Origin: Desulfitobacterium dichloroeliminans LMG P-21439 | GTDB lineage: Bacteria; Bacillota; Desulfitobacteriia; Desulfitobacteriales; Desulfitobacteriaceae | Length of the DNA stretch: 64,000 bases | Assembly: GCF_000243135.2 (NCBI RefSeq) | Contig: NC_019903.1 | Coordinates: 1 to 64,000, forward strand | Direction of reading: 5' to 3' | In this document: piece after piece, positions 48,615 to 58,541 of the stretch | Numbering within the stretch: position 1 is the first letter of the stretch | Layout: every line of letters starts with the position of its first letter | Notes under the pieces: model-generated | The model's database searches: none | What the model saw: only the letters and a program-made list of their open reading frames with translations | Told to the model about the DNA's origin: nothing | Program-made: the position numbers and the translations under genes

Positions 48615-48742
48615 TGCCAAACTTCGCGAAAAGCATGCAGCGGAGTCGAATTGGAAACAGGACGTTTCCAACCAGCTACGAGCCAGGAGGCGATTTAGCT
48701 GGGCATTCGACAGAGCGGAGTGCTTGAGCGATTAGTTTGGCA
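48615..48742. repeat. Nested-stem structured intergenic element
   Basis: Five mutually compatible helices: TGCCAAAC/GTTTGGCA (48615-48622 with 48735-48742), AAGCA/TGCTT (48631-48635 with 48721-48725), GTCGAAT/ATTCGAC (48645-48651 with 48705-48711), TGGAAAC/GTTTCCA (48652-48658 with 48664-48670, loop AGGAC) and CCAGCT/AGCTGG (48672-48677 with 48697-48702) with inner GCC-AGGA-GGC. This is a three-way-junction fold, far beyond chance in 128 bases. Probably a structured RNA or a palindromic repeat. No promoter is convincing. Confidence 0.65.
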
Positions 48743-48803
48743 CCGCGCAGCTTTCTTAGCGAACGATGTAAACAAAATCCTGGAGACAAGCTCTCAAGCT
48801 TCC

Positions 48804-49151
48804 CTACTCAGTAATAATTACCGGCGTTCCTACCCCCACCTGATTATAAAGAGCCTCCACTTGATGATTATGCATACGAATACAGCCTAAGGATGCCTGA
48901 GTACCAATGCTAGAAGGCTTGTTGGTGCCGTGAATCCCATAGTCCGGGAGAGATAGGCCAAGCCAACGGGATCCAAAGGCTCCTCCGGGGTTCATGATTT
49001 TTGTGGCAACCGCATAACTACCGATTGGGGTGGGTGTGGCATTTTTACCTACAGCGCAGGGATAGCTCGCTAAGAGCCGGTTCCCGTCATAGAGCTCCAA
49101 CTGTCGTGAAGAGCGACGAATAATAATTTTTCGTTGGGGTATTGGATTCAT
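48804..49151 (-). CDS. L,D-transpeptidase (YkuD domain)
   Basis: 115 residues, a minimal YkuD catalytic domain with HGTNKPSSIGTQASLGCIRM (His74, Cys90). It crosslinks peptidoglycan via meso-DAP in relatives. No signal peptide or LysM domain is visible, which is unusual for a wall enzyme; some short spore-associated homologues share this. AAGGAGG precedes the ATG. Confidence 0.88.
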   Translation of the reverse strand: MNPIPQRKIIIRRSSRQLELYDGNRLLASYPCAVGKNATPTPIGSYAVATKIMNPGGAFGSRWLGLSLPDYGIHGTNKPSSIGTQASLGCIRMHNHQVEALYNQVGVGTPVIITE

Positions 49152-49286
49152 GGATGTACCTCCTTCTCGTTTCTTAAAATAGTTTATGACTAGCGAGAGT
49201 AAAGGTTAATTTGTATAATCTTAGTCACTTGTGGCGGAGAATAACTAAAGATTAAGATCGCATGAGATAAAAAAGGGAGGAATTCC

Positions 49287-50096
49287 ATGAAACATTATGT
49301 GGAGGGTAAACTTTTGATTATCGGTGGTGCCGAAGATAAAAAAGGAGAGTGCAAAATTCTGAAGCGATTCATACAAGAGGCCGGTGGCAAGGAAAGTCAC
49401 TTGGTGGTCTTGACTGCGGCTACTGAATTACCGGAACAGGTAGGTGCGGAATATAAGGAGATCCTTCTAGGTTTAGGAGCAGCGGAGGTTGAGGTACTCG
49501 ATATACCTGAACGTCTTGCGGCCAACGGGGAATCTATATCCCAGGAACTACAAAAAGCCACCGGGGTTTTCTTCACCGGGGGTGATCAGCTGCGCATTAC
49601 CGGGGTTTTGGGAGGAACCCGCCTGGGGAAAACCCTGCATCGCCTTTATGAACGTGGGGTAATTATTGCTGGGACAAGTGCAGGGGCCTCGGTAATGTCC
49701 GATACCATGATTGTCGGTGGCGAAGCCGGTACGGCCAAAAAGGACACCCTGACCATGGCCCCCGGTCTAGGGCTGCTCCATTCCGTCGTTGTGGACCAGC
49801 ATTTTGCCCAAAGAGGTCGCATTGGACGCTTGCTGACAGCAATTGCCCAAAATCCCTACGTCCTAGGTATTGGTATTGATGAAGATACCTCAATCCTTGT
49901 CTATGCCGATGGACACTTTACTGTGGTGGGCAGTCAGACGGTGACTGTAGTGGATGCTTCACCCTCCATCGCCAGCAATGTATCAGAAGTGTCTCCGGGA
50001 CAGGCCCTCGTACTTACTCCGGTTCTTATGCATGTCTTAGCTGATGGGTATAGTTTTGACTTAAAACGGCGTATTTCAAGCATGACTCCTGTTTAA
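49287..50096 (+). CDS. cphB: Cyanophycinase
   Basis: 269-residue serine exopeptidase of peptidase family S51 that releases Asp-Arg dipeptides from cyanophycin. The nucleophile elbow GTSAGAS places Ser131; GGAEDK, FFTGGDQLRI and DQHFAQRGRIGRL are family motifs. GGGAGG before the ATG. Forms an operon with cphA 98 bases downstream. Confidence 0.93.
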   Translation: MKHYVEGKLLIIGGAEDKKGECKILKRFIQEAGGKESHLVVLTAATELPEQVGAEYKEILLGLGAAEVEVLDIPERLAANGESISQELQKATGVFFTGGDQLRITGVLGGTRLGKTLHRLYERGVIIAGTSAGASVMSDTMIVGGEAGTAKKDTLTMAPGLGLLHSVVVDQHFAQRGRIGRLLTAIAQNPYVLGIGIDEDTSILVYADGHFTVVGSQTVTVVDASPSIASNVSEVSPGQALVLTPVLMHVLADGYSFDLKRRISSMTPV

Positions 50097-50193
50097 AAGC
50101 TGAAAAAGCTATGAAGAGGAATATTGTACAGGAAAAAGGTAAAAATATTAAAGATGTACTTTTCCCATGGGCTGAAGGAGGACAAATAGCACA

Positions 50194-52845
50194 ATGGAGA
50201 TACTGAAAATCCAAGCGATCCCGGGTGCGAATGTGTATAGCTATCGACCGGTAATCCGGGCCGTTGTGGATCTCCAGGAATGGACAGAACGAACAAGCGA
50301 CACCCTTGGCGACTTTAATACCCGTCTAGTTCAATGTTTACCCACGTTATACGAGCATTATTGTTCCCGAGGCAAACCAGGAGGATTTCTGGAACGGTTG
50401 AAAGAAGGAACTTTAGTCGGACATATTATCGAGCATGTGACCATAGAGCTGCTCACACGAGCAGGACAGAATATTCCTTATGGGAAAACCCTATGCTTAC
50501 CGGAGAATCCGGGTCAATATGAGATTATTTTCAATTATGACTCCTTGGAAGGAGGAGTAGAAGCATTTAAGCAAGGTTATGAGCTTGTACTAGAACTGCT
50601 GTCTGGATCAAATCCCAATGTTACCCTGCGGGTGGAAAGAATCATGAAGGTGATCCTGCAGCATGAGATAGGCTCATCCACCCGAGCAATTATGGAGGCG
50701 GCTAAGGGAAGAGACATCCCGGTCATGCGCTTAAATGATAGTAGTCTATTGCAGCTGGGTTACGGTCGTAATCAGAGGAGAGTCCAAGCGGCTATGAGCC
50801 ATCAGACCAGCTGCATCGGTGTCGATATTGCATGTGATAAAGGTTTAACCAAAAAGCTCCTGTATGAAGGGGGGATCCCCGTCCCACAGGGTATTATTGC
50901 CGAGACCGAGGATGAAGCAGTGGAAGGGTATCGGCGCTTAGCGCAGCTTGTCGTCGTTAAACCCTATAATGGAAATCAGGGAAAGGGAGTAACGCTGAAG
51001 CTCAAGACTGAGGCAGAAGTTCGAGCGGCCTTTCGAGTAGCTCAAACCTATGGGGATCGGGTAGTCATTGAAGAATATATTGAAGGAAAAAATTATCGGC
51101 TTCTCATTGTCGATGGTAAGATGGTGGCTGCAGCAGAGCGAATCCCAGCTCATGTGCTGGGGGATGGAGCTTCTACGATAGAGGAGCTCGTTCGGCAGGC
51201 TAATGCTGACCCGAAACGGGGAGAAGATCATGAGAAAGCTCTCACCAAAATAAAAATTGATCCGGTTGTCTTAATGACCTTAACCCAGAAGAACCTTACC
51301 CTTGCCACAATACCTACTGAAGGCGAGGTTGTCTATCTACGGGATAGCGCCAACTTGAGTACAGGAGGAATCTCTGTCGATGTAACGGATCGTGTTCATC
51401 CCGATAATGCAGCTCTGGCAGAGTATGCGGCACGTATCGTCGGGTTAGATATTGCCGGAGTCGATCTGGTTCTTGAGGACATAGCGCAGTCTTATAGGGA
51501 GCAAAGCGGAGCGATTATTGAGGTGAATGCGGCGCCCGGGCTGAGGATGCATCAATCACCGACAGTCGGGAAACCCCTCGATGTGGGGGAAATGATTGTC
51601 GATCATGTGATGCCTGCAGGAAATGGGAGAATTCCTATTATCGCTATTACCGGAACCAATGGCAAGACCACAACTACCCGAATGATAGGGAAAATGCTTA
51701 AGGACCGCAGCCTAAGTGTGGGTATGACCACGACTGATGGGATTTATGTAGGGGGCAAGCTGCTTCTGAAGGGGGATACCACCGGTCCGGAAAGTGCACG
51801 GATTGTTCTTAGACATCCGGATGTACAAGTTGCCCTTTTAGAAACTGCTCGCGGCGGGATCCTCAGAGCTGGGCTGGCCTATGATTACGCGGATGTGGCG
51901 GTCATTACGAATGTCGCCAATGACCACCTCGGTCAGTATGGGATGGAGAGCCTTGAGGATATTGCCCACGTGAAAAGCCTCATTGCGGAAGTTGTTCGTC
52001 CTCATAGCTATGTGGTCTTGAATGCTGATGATCCACGAGTGGTCTCATTTGCTCGAAAGACGAAAGGTAAGGTCATTTTCTTTAGTACAGAAAAAGATAA
52101 TCTTACCCTGCGCAAGCACTTAGCTGTGGGGGGGATTGGTGTTTTCGTTAGACGGGGGAATATCCTGCTATGTCAAGGGGATCAATCCCATCGTATTTGC
52201 GGAATTAAAGATTTGCCGGTCACCTGGAATGGCCGAGCCCACCATAATATCCAGAATGCCTTGGCAGCTATTGCGGTAGGCTGGGCCTTAGGCCTTAAGG
52301 CCGAGGGAATTCGCACATCTCTCATGGCGTTCACCTCGGATTCGGAGTGCAACCGGGGACGGTTAAATTCTTATGTGCTTAACGATATTCAAGTCTTTAT
52401 CGATTATGGCCATAATGCATCTGGGATTAAAGCGATCTCAGAAACCCTGCGAAAGTTCAAGGCACCGGCAGTTGTTGGTTGTATCACAGTGCCTGGGGAT
52501 CGACCGGATGCTTCTATTCGTGAGGTGGCAAGAGTGGCTGCCCGTGGCTTTCATCGTTTAATCATTCGCGAGGATCGAGATTTACGCGGACGCCGACCGG
52601 GGGAAATTGCCGGGATTCTTATGGAGGAAGCCATCGCTTCAGGAATGGATCCTCGCAAAATTTCTGTCGTTCTCCCTGAGCGAGAGGCCTTTTGCCATGG
52701 TTTAGACACCTGTGCAGCAGGTGAGATTTTCGTGATGTTTTATGAGCATTTAGAGTCGATTGAAGAGGAAATCACCCAGAGGTTGAAATGCAGTAAACTA
52801 ACTGATGAAGGGTTTTTGGAACTGGCTAATATAGGAGGTTTTTAA
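50194..52845 (+). CDS. cphA: Cyanophycin synthetase
   Basis: 883 residues, normal length. An N-terminal domain (1-160), an ATP-grasp module (about 220-475; VVKPYNGNQGKGVTL, IIEVNAAPGLRMHQSP) adds Asp to the backbone, and a Mur-ligase module from about 485 (ITGTNGKTTTTRMIGKML) adds Arg side chains. The product, multi-L-arginyl-poly-L-aspartate, stores nitrogen. Paired with cphB, so both synthesis and breakdown are present. GGAGGACAAA before the ATG. Confidence 0.96.
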   Translation: MEILKIQAIPGANVYSYRPVIRAVVDLQEWTERTSDTLGDFNTRLVQCLPTLYEHYCSRGKPGGFLERLKEGTLVGHIIEHVTIELLTRAGQNIPYGKTLCLPENPGQYEIIFNYDSLEGGVEAFKQGYELVLELLSGSNPNVTLRVERIMKVILQHEIGSSTRAIMEAAKGRDIPVMRLNDSSLLQLGYGRNQRRVQAAMSHQTSCIGVDIACDKGLTKKLLYEGGIPVPQGIIAETEDEAVEGYRRLAQLVVVKPYNGNQGKGVTLKLKTEAEVRAAFRVAQTYGDRVVIEEYIEGKNYRLLIVDGKMVAAAERIPAHVLGDGASTIEELVRQANADPKRGEDHEKALTKIKIDPVVLMTLTQKNLTLATIPTEGEVVYLRDSANLSTGGISVDVTDRVHPDNAALAEYAARIVGLDIAGVDLVLEDIAQSYREQSGAIIEVNAAPGLRMHQSPTVGKPLDVGEMIVDHVMPAGNGRIPIIAITGTNGKTTTTRMIGKMLKDRSLSVGMTTTDGIYVGGKLLLKGDTTGPESARIVLRHPDVQVALLETARGGILRAGLAYDYADVAVITNVANDHLGQYGMESLEDIAHVKSLIAEVVRPHSYVVLNADDPRVVSFARKTKGKVIFFSTEKDNLTLRKHLAVGGIGVFVRRGNILLCQGDQSHRICGIKDLPVTWNGRAHHNIQNALAAIAVGWALGLKAEGIRTSLMAFTSDSECNRGRLNSYVLNDIQVFIDYGHNASGIKAISETLRKFKAPAVVGCITVPGDRPDASIREVARVAARGFHRLIIREDRDLRGRRPGEIAGILMEEAIASGMDPRKISVVLPEREAFCHGLDTCAAGEIFVMFYEHLESIEEEITQRLKCSKLTDEGFLELANIGGF

Positions 52846-52914
52846 AGCAAGCTTTGAATAAACTGAGTTACTAAACAGTGCTAAACAGTTGAAAGACTGC
52901 TAAAAGGTAATAAG

Positions 52915-52970
52915 TATGCTCCCCTTGGCGACGGATCGAGGTCGATCCGGCTAAGGTGGAGCATATTTTT
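52915..52970 (+). terminator. cphA terminator
   Basis: TATGCTCC/GGAGCATA (52915-52922 with 52958-52965) with an inner 7-bp CGGATCG/CGATCCG stem (52932-52938 with 52943-52949), then TTTTT. A long two-part hairpin. Confidence 0.85.
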
Positions 52971-53091
52971 ACATTTGTGGATACTAAAAGACCTTAAATC
53001 CACAAAAATTTGGCAAGAGACTAGAAGAATGCCGGATTTTTGGGGTATAATAAGTAAAAATAGTTATCGAACGTTCGGAAAGGAAGGCATG

Positions 53092-53964
53092 ATGAGTCAG
53101 AATCAGGTTGAATTGTTCGCTTATGCCAAAATTAATCTCGCCCTAGCCGTTACGGGGCGTCGCTCTGATGGCTATCATGAATTGGAAAGCGTTATGCAAT
53201 CCATTGGCTTGTCTGATCGGATTCGGATCACCCTAACCGAGAGGGGTATAGAGTGCTCCTGTGGTGAGTGGAGTGGACCTGAAAACCTCGCTTATCAGGC
53301 AGCACGGGTTTTTCTGGCTGGATTGAACACAACCTCCGGTATAAAAATAGAAATAGAGAAAAATATCCCTGTTCAAGCAGGGTTAGGGGGAGGCAGCGCA
53401 GACGCAGCTGCAACTCTATATGCTCTCAATCATCTGTTTCAAGAACCGTATTCCTTGGAACAACTTAAGAGTCTGGCCGCCGGCTTGGGTGCAGATGTGG
53501 CCTTTTGCTTACAAGGTGGGACCCAATGGGCCACCGGGGTCGGTGATGTATTAAAGGATTTACCCCTAGCACCTCGAATCCATTTGGTAATCGTTAAACC
53601 GTGGCAAGGGGTGAATACAGCCCTAGCTTATCGCACTTTTGATCAGGAAAGTAAGTTTACACACTTATCTTACGAAGAGTGGCGGAAGGCTTTAGCATTG
53701 AAGCAAGCGGAAGCCCTGGCACCATTGCTTTATAATGATATGGAGCCTGCCTCCATGAAGCTTCTCCCGGAAATAGCTCGCATCAAAGAAGATTTACAGA
53801 AGGAAGAAGGGTGTCTGGGCGCTTTAATGTCCGGCAGCGGCTCAGCGGTATTCGGGATGTTTCAATCCTCTGAACAGGCACAAAGAGTTGTCGGTTCGTG
53901 GCAAGATAAAGAATGCAAGGTTTGGGTAACGCATACTGTGGAAAGGGGACATTGTCATGGGTAG
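53092..53964 (+). CDS. ispE: 4-diphosphocytidyl-2-C-methyl-D-erythritol kinase
   Basis: GHMP kinase of the MEP isoprenoid pathway, about 290 residues: [22 protein letters not shown], the ATP loop [16 protein letters not shown] and [13 protein letters not shown]. Two adjacent ATGs (53089, 53092); the second is better spaced from AAAGGAAGG. A longer in-frame extension to 52975 has no ribosome site and overlaps the upstream terminator region. Overlaps the GntR gene by 8 bases. Confidence 0.95.
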   Translation: MSQNQVELFAYAKINLALAVTGRRSDGYHELESVMQSIGLSDRIRITLTERGIECSCGEWSGPENLAYQAARVFLAGLNTTSGIKIEIEKNIPVQAGLGGGSADAAATLYALNHLFQEPYSLEQLKSLAAGLGADVAFCLQGGTQWATGVGDVLKDLPLAPRIHLVIVKPWQGVNTALAYRTFDQESKFTHLSYEEWRKALALKQAEALAPLLYNDMEPASMKLLPEIARIKEDLQKEEGCLGALMSGSGSAVFGMFQSSEQAQRVVGSWQDKECKVWVTHTVERGHCHG

Positions 53965-54676
53965 AAAACTTGTACCGGTTAAGCTTGATAGTTACAAGCC
54001 CTTAAGAGAGATTGTGTTTGAATCATTACGGGAGGCTATTATCAATGGAGTTCTTGAGCCCGGTGAACGCTTGATGGAAATCCAATTAGCTGATGAGATG
54101 GGAGTCAGCCGTACTCCTGTCAGAGAGGCTATTCGAAAATTGGAACTGGAGAATTTTGTGGTCATGATTCCTCGCAAAGGGGCTTATGTGGCAGGAGTGT
54201 CCCATAAGGACGTAGCCGATGTTTTCGAGATACGCTCAGCACTAGAAGGTTTAGCGGCGGGGCTTGCGGCAGAACGTGCTACAGATGAAGAGATTGAACA
54301 GATGGAGCGCTTCCTTCTTTATCATGAAGGGGAGGAAATGAGCTTAGAGCAGATTGTGACCTCTGACACTGGTTTTCATGCATTAGTCTATAAAGCGAGC
54401 CGTAATGAGCGTTTGGTTCAGATCCTCGACAATTTAAGAGAGCAAATTCAGCGCTTTCGCGCTACCTCTCTTTCTGTCCCCGGGCGTCTGAAGGATGCTA
54501 TCGATGAGCACCGCGGGATTGTCGAAGCTCTAGCTCGCCATGATGTGGAGGAAGCCCAGGTGTTAGCTAATGCTCATATCGTGACAGCAGAGAATGTTAT
54601 GTTTGAAGCCTTGCGGCTCTCTCGTGAACAAGAAAAAGCTCTGGAGGCTGCTCAAGCTCATCCTGAGAAAGAATAG
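53957..54676 (+). CDS. GntR family regulator (FadR/FCD subgroup)
   Basis: 239 residues: an N-terminal winged helix ([38 protein letters not shown]) and a C-terminal all-helical FCD ligand-binding domain (about 90-220) with the metal-ligand-type histidines in [11 protein letters not shown] and [14 protein letters not shown]. Effector unknown. It overlaps ispE and is followed by purR after 11 bases, suggesting one operon. Confidence 0.92.
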   Translation: MGRKLVPVKLDSYKPLREIVFESLREAIINGVLEPGERLMEIQLADEMGVSRTPVREAIRKLELENFVVMIPRKGAYVAGVSHKDVADVFEIRSALEGLAAGLAAERATDEEIEQMERFLLYHEGEEMSLEQIVTSDTGFHALVYKASRNERLVQILDNLREQIQRFRATSLSVPGRLKDAIDEHRGIVEALARHDVEEAQVLANAHIVTAENVMFEALRLSREQEKALEAAQAHPEKE

Positions 54677-54687
54677 AGGTTAGGCTC

Positions 54688-55506
54688 GTGGATAAGATGA
54701 AACGTGCTGAGCGTATGGTCGCTGTGATGCAGGTGCTCATGTCAAAACCAAATATGCTGGTCCCGTTAACCTTGTTGGCGGAACGATTTGGTGCCGCAAA
54801 GTCAACCATCAGTGAAGATCTGCTGGCTGTGAAAGAGAGCATGCGTTATACAGGCCAAGGACGTTTAGAGACGGTGTCCGGTGCTGCCGGTGGGGTACGC
54901 TATATTCCCGAGATTAACTCAGAGGATGCGAACGAATTCCTAGTGGGCCTAGCTGATCGGCTAAGTTCACCAGACCGCGTCTTAGCGGGGGGATTCTTGT
55001 ACATGACCGATCTTCTCTATGATCCCGCGATTCTGCGTCCCCTAGGGCTAATTTTTGCGGGAGCATTCCGCGAGAAAAAACCGGAAGTGGTAGTTACCAT
55101 CGAGACGAAAGGGATTCCCTTAGCGTTGGTTACCGCTGAAGCTTTAGGCCTACCCATGATCATTATTCGACATGGCAATAAGGTCACAGAAGGAACAGCG
55201 GTGAGTATCAATTATGTCTCCGGTTCTTCAAGAAGAATTCAGTCCATGTCCTTAGGGCGAAGAGCCTTGGAGCCGGGTCGGAAAGTTTTGCTGATTGATG
55301 ACTTTATGAAGGCTGGTGGGACTGCCTTAGGGATGATGAATTTATTGAAGGAATTTGGAGCTGATGTGGTTGGTTTCGGCGTCCTCATGGAGACCCCTCG
55401 GGAAAGCGAGCCGAAGCTGGTGGATCATTACTTATCCCTTCTTCAATTGCGGGAGCTCGATCCCTACAAGGGAGTCGTTCGAGTCATTCCTCAGGAGATT
55501 ATGTGA
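54688..55506 (+). CDS. purR: Purine operon repressor PurR
   Basis: 272 residues. N-terminal winged helix (about 1-75; TLLAERFGAAKSTISEDLLAV) and a phosphoribosyltransferase-type domain with the PRPP loop LLIDDFMKAGGTALGMM. In Bacillus PurR represses purine genes and is relieved by PRPP. GTG start. Position before spoVG-glmU-prs matches Bacillus, but yabJ (ridA) is missing between purR and spoVG. Confidence 0.96.
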   Translation: MDKMKRAERMVAVMQVLMSKPNMLVPLTLLAERFGAAKSTISEDLLAVKESMRYTGQGRLETVSGAAGGVRYIPEINSEDANEFLVGLADRLSSPDRVLAGGFLYMTDLLYDPAILRPLGLIFAGAFREKKPEVVVTIETKGIPLALVTAEALGLPMIIIRHGNKVTEGTAVSINYVSGSSRRIQSMSLGRRALEPGRKVLLIDDFMKAGGTALGMMNLLKEFGADVVGFGVLMETPRESEPKLVDHYLSLLQLRELDPYKGVVRVIPQEIM

Positions 55507-55643
55507 GGTTAGATTTCCCATAGAGGAGATCTAAAAGATATTTGTGTAAAAACGCATAATAATGAGGATGACTCGGGATATAGGTTGGATTTTGTCCAAA
55601 TTTCGCCCCAAATGTTAGAAAATAAGAATTTTTCGCTTAAAAG

Positions 55644-55669
55644 AAGGAGTTTTTTACCATATAGAGAAT
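55644..55669 (+). promoter_or_regulatory. Sigma-H-type promoter of spoVG
   Basis: AAGGAGTT (55644-55651) and AGAGAAT (55663-55669) with 11 intervening bases closely fit the sigma-H consensus. This lies about 54 bases before spoVG, a classic sigma-H gene in Bacillus. Confidence 0.65.
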
Positions 55670-55722
55670 ATGTTTTGTAAGTATATCGTTGGTCACCGGG
55701 ATGAGAAGGGTGGTGATTCATA

Positions 55723-55977
55723 ATGAACATTACTGATGTACGTGTCCGGAAGGTGAATGTTGAAGGTAAGATGAAAGCCGTTGTTTCTGTTACTTTCGAC
55801 AATTCGTTTGTCGTCCACGATGTAAAAGTTGTGGAAGGGACAAATGGACTGTTTGTCGCTATGCCAAGCAGAAAAACTCCGGAGGGAGAATTCCGTGATA
55901 TAGCACACCCTATCTCTTCAGCTGCTCGAGAAGTGATACAAACTGCAGTATTAAAAGCTTATCAAGAAGCAATGTAA
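55723..55977 (+). CDS. spoVG: Septation/stage V sporulation protein SpoVG
   Basis: 84 residues with the invariant N-terminus [39 protein letters not shown] and [29 protein letters not shown]-binding regulator affecting division and cortex formation. GGGTGGTGA before the ATG. Confidence 0.97.
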   Translation: MNITDVRVRKVNVEGKMKAVVSVTFDNSFVVHDVKVVEGTNGLFVAMPSRKTPEGEFRDIAHPISSAAREVIQTAVLKAYQEAM

Positions 55978-55999
55978 AGATAATCAGCCTTGGGAAGAA

Positions 56000-56026
56000 A
56001 GAGATCCTATCTTAGGGTCTCTTTTG
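56000..56026 (+). terminator. spoVG terminator
   Basis: 10-bp stem AGAGATCCTA/TAGGGTCTCT with one G-U pair, 3-base loop, then TTT. Confidence 0.78.
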
Positions 56027-56183
56027 CACATATTCAAAGATTATTGGCCTCTTGGGTTATGGAAAGGAAGCAAGGCGAAATAAAAAGAGGAATTTGATGC
56101 TTTTTGACGAATAAAAGTTTTTTGGGGAGTTCAATATAATATAATGTATAATTAGGGTAAACTATGAGTGGAGGCGAAGATGG

Positions 56184-57542
56184 ATGCCACATTGGGCTGC
56201 AGTAATCATGGCTGCGGGCAAAGGGACGCGAATGAAGTCTAAGTTGCCAAAGGTCATGCATTTGCTTGCCGGAAAACCAATGCTCCAACATGTCATAGAT
56301 AGTGTACGTTCTGTTCAAATACCAAGGACGATGGTGATTCTCGGCCATGGTCGGGAACAGATAGAAACTGCTTTGGACAGAGAGGTAGAGATTGTTGTTC
56401 AGGAGGAGCAATTAGGAACTGGACATGCTATTATGCAAGCTATCCCCCATTGTCATGAGGTTGATCATATTATTGTTTTAAGCGGCGACCAACCTTTAAT
56501 TCGTCCGGAAACCCTTGAAAGGTTGATGGAAATTCATCGCTCAAGTCAGGCGGCGGCTACCATATTGACGGCTTCCTTTGCGAATCCTTTTGGCTTAGGC
56601 CGGATTATCAAAGAGGGTGATGCGTTCTTGCGGGTGGTAGAAGAAAAGGATGCTACTGCCGAGGAGCGACAGATTAAAGAAATCAATACAGGAACCTATT
56701 GCTTTAATGTTGCCAAGCTTAAAGAAGCTTTAAATAATATAACCCCGAAAAATGCTCAAGGGGAATATTATTTGACAGATGTTTTTGCCCTATTCCATGC
56801 GCAGGGAGAACTGATTCGGACCTACTGCACCGAGGATGTTCATGAAGCTCTTGGCATCAATAGTCGAGCTCAGTTGGCCATAGCAGAAGATGTGATTCGC
56901 CAACGCATTCTGACATATTGGATGGAGGAAGGGGTGACTCTCATTGACCCTCCTTCAACCTTTATTGAAACCGGAGTTGTACTTAACCGAGACATTATCA
57001 TCCAGCCCTTTACTATTCTTAAAGGGAAGACCCATATTGAAGAGGATGCAGTGATTGGACCCCATACCACTCTAACGGATTGTACCGTCGGCGTAGGATC
57101 GGAAGTGTCCCATACGGTGGGCAATCAGGCCATCATCGGCAACCGTTGCACTATCGGGCCCTTTGCTTATCTTCGTCCTGGAACCATTTTAGAGGACAAA
57201 GTCAAGGTTGGAGATTTCGTAGAGATTAAGAACAGCAGGATTGGCGAAGGCTCAAAGATACCTCATCTGAGCTATGTGGGAGATTCACAGGTTGGTAAAT
57301 CTGTGAACATAGGAGCAGGAACCATTACCTGTAATTATGATGGGGTGAATAAATCAAAGACCATCATTAGGGATAAGGCTTTCATTGGGAGCAATACTAA
57401 CCTGGTGGCCCCCGTAGAAATTGGTGAAGGGGCTGTAACCGGAGCCGGATCGACCATAGCCAAAGATGTACCGGCTCATACCTTAGCGGTAGAACGCAGT
57501 ACCCAAAGACATATCGAAAATTGGGTTCGAAATAAGAAATAA
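56184..57542 (+). CDS. glmU: Bifunctional GlmU (UDP-GlcNAc synthesis)
   Basis: 452 residues. N-terminal pyrophosphorylase ([35 protein letters not shown]) and a C-terminal left-handed beta-helix acetyltransferase from about 250 with hexapeptide repeats ([26 protein letters not shown]). Supplies peptidoglycan precursor. GGAGGCGA precedes the ATG. prs follows after 16 bases. Confidence 0.97.
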   Translation: MPHWAAVIMAAGKGTRMKSKLPKVMHLLAGKPMLQHVIDSVRSVQIPRTMVILGHGREQIETALDREVEIVVQEEQLGTGHAIMQAIPHCHEVDHIIVLSGDQPLIRPETLERLMEIHRSSQAAATILTASFANPFGLGRIIKEGDAFLRVVEEKDATAEERQIKEINTGTYCFNVAKLKEALNNITPKNAQGEYYLTDVFALFHAQGELIRTYCTEDVHEALGINSRAQLAIAEDVIRQRILTYWMEEGVTLIDPPSTFIETGVVLNRDIIIQPFTILKGKTHIEEDAVIGPHTTLTDCTVGVGSEVSHTVGNQAIIGNRCTIGPFAYLRPGTILEDKVKVGDFVEIKNSRIGEGSKIPHLSYVGDSQVGKSVNIGAGTITCNYDGVNKSKTIIRDKAFIGSNTNLVAPVEIGEGAVTGAGSTIAKDVPAHTLAVERSTQRHIENWVRNKK

Positions 57543-57558
57543 TAGGGGGATATTTGGG

Positions 57559-58500
57559 ATGTCAGTCAAAGAGTTAAAAATCTTTTGCGGGAATGCCAAC
57601 CGAGCATTAGCGGAAGAAATTGTTGATTATCTGGGGGTTCCGCTGGGAGAGGCGAAAGTGAAACGCTTTCAGGACGGAGAAACAACCATCGCCATTGATG
57701 AAAGCGTCCGTGGAGCCGATGTCTTTGTGGTACAGCCTACCTGTAATCCAACCAATGATAACATCATGGAACTCTTGATCATGATTGATGCTCTCAAGAG
57801 GGCTTCAGCCAGCCGCATCACTCCGGTTATTCCTTATTATGGATATGCACGACAAGAACGCAAATCCAAGGCCCGGGATCCCATCACAGCGAAGCTGGTG
57901 GCCAATCTGATTACCACAGCAGGAGCCGATCGGGTGGTTACCATGGACCTACATGCCCCGGCTATTCAAGGCTTCTTTGATATTCCGGTAGATCATCTGC
58001 CGGGTGTGCCCATCCTCGCGGAATATTTTAAGGTCAAAGGACTGGATAATGTGGTCGTCGTCTCTCCGGATCATGGCGGGGTGCAACGGGCACGAAATCT
58101 GGCCGAACGAATCGGAGCGCCCTTGGCTATTATTGATAAACGCAGACCGGAGCCTAATGTATCAGAGATTATGAATGTTATTGGTGATATTGAAGGCAAG
58201 CGCGTGATTATGATCGATGATATCATCGATACAGCTGGGACCATCACCCAGGGAGCTCAAGTGCTGATGGATCGCGGGGCCATTGAAGTCTATGCCTGCT
58301 GTACTCACCCGGTATTATCCGGCCCAGCCTTCGAACGCTTGGAGAAATCAGTGATTAAAGAAGTTATTATCACGAATACTATCCCCGTACATCCAGAAAA
58401 AATGATCCCCAAGATTAAAACGCTCTCCGTTGCCCCCTTGTTGGGTGCAGCCATCGTACGAATTCATGAGGATCTTTCCGTAAGTAAATTATTTAGTTAA
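57559..58500 (+). CDS. prs: Ribose-phosphate pyrophosphokinase
   Basis: Makes PRPP for nucleotides, His and Trp. 313 residues: [51 protein letters not shown] and the PRPP loop [18 protein letters not shown]. Same glmU-prs pair as Bacillus. Confidence 0.98.
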   Translation: MSVKELKIFCGNANRALAEEIVDYLGVPLGEAKVKRFQDGETTIAIDESVRGADVFVVQPTCNPTNDNIMELLIMIDALKRASASRITPVIPYYGYARQERKSKARDPITAKLVANLITTAGADRVVTMDLHAPAIQGFFDIPVDHLPGVPILAEYFKVKGLDNVVVVSPDHGGVQRARNLAERIGAPLAIIDKRRPEPNVSEIMNVIGDIEGKRVIMIDDIIDTAGTITQGAQVLMDRGAIEVYACCTHPVLSGPAFERLEKSVIKEVIITNTIPVHPEKMIPKIKTLSVAPLLGAAIVRIHEDLSVSKLFS

Positions 58501-58512
58501 GCCAATCCCTAT

Positions 58513-58541
58513 CCCCTGGGTCTTATCCCAGGGGTTCTTTT
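58513..58541 (+). terminator. prs terminator
   Basis: Perfect 8-bp stem CCCCTGGG/CCCAGGGG, 6-base loop, then TTCTTTT. It overlaps the 3' end of the convergent PRC-barrel gene. Confidence 0.88.

Noticed and set aside
48505-48735. Open frame of 76 codons after yabG
   Set aside because: It begins inside the yabG terminator hairpin, has no ribosome binding site, and its sequence is explained by the nested-stem element.
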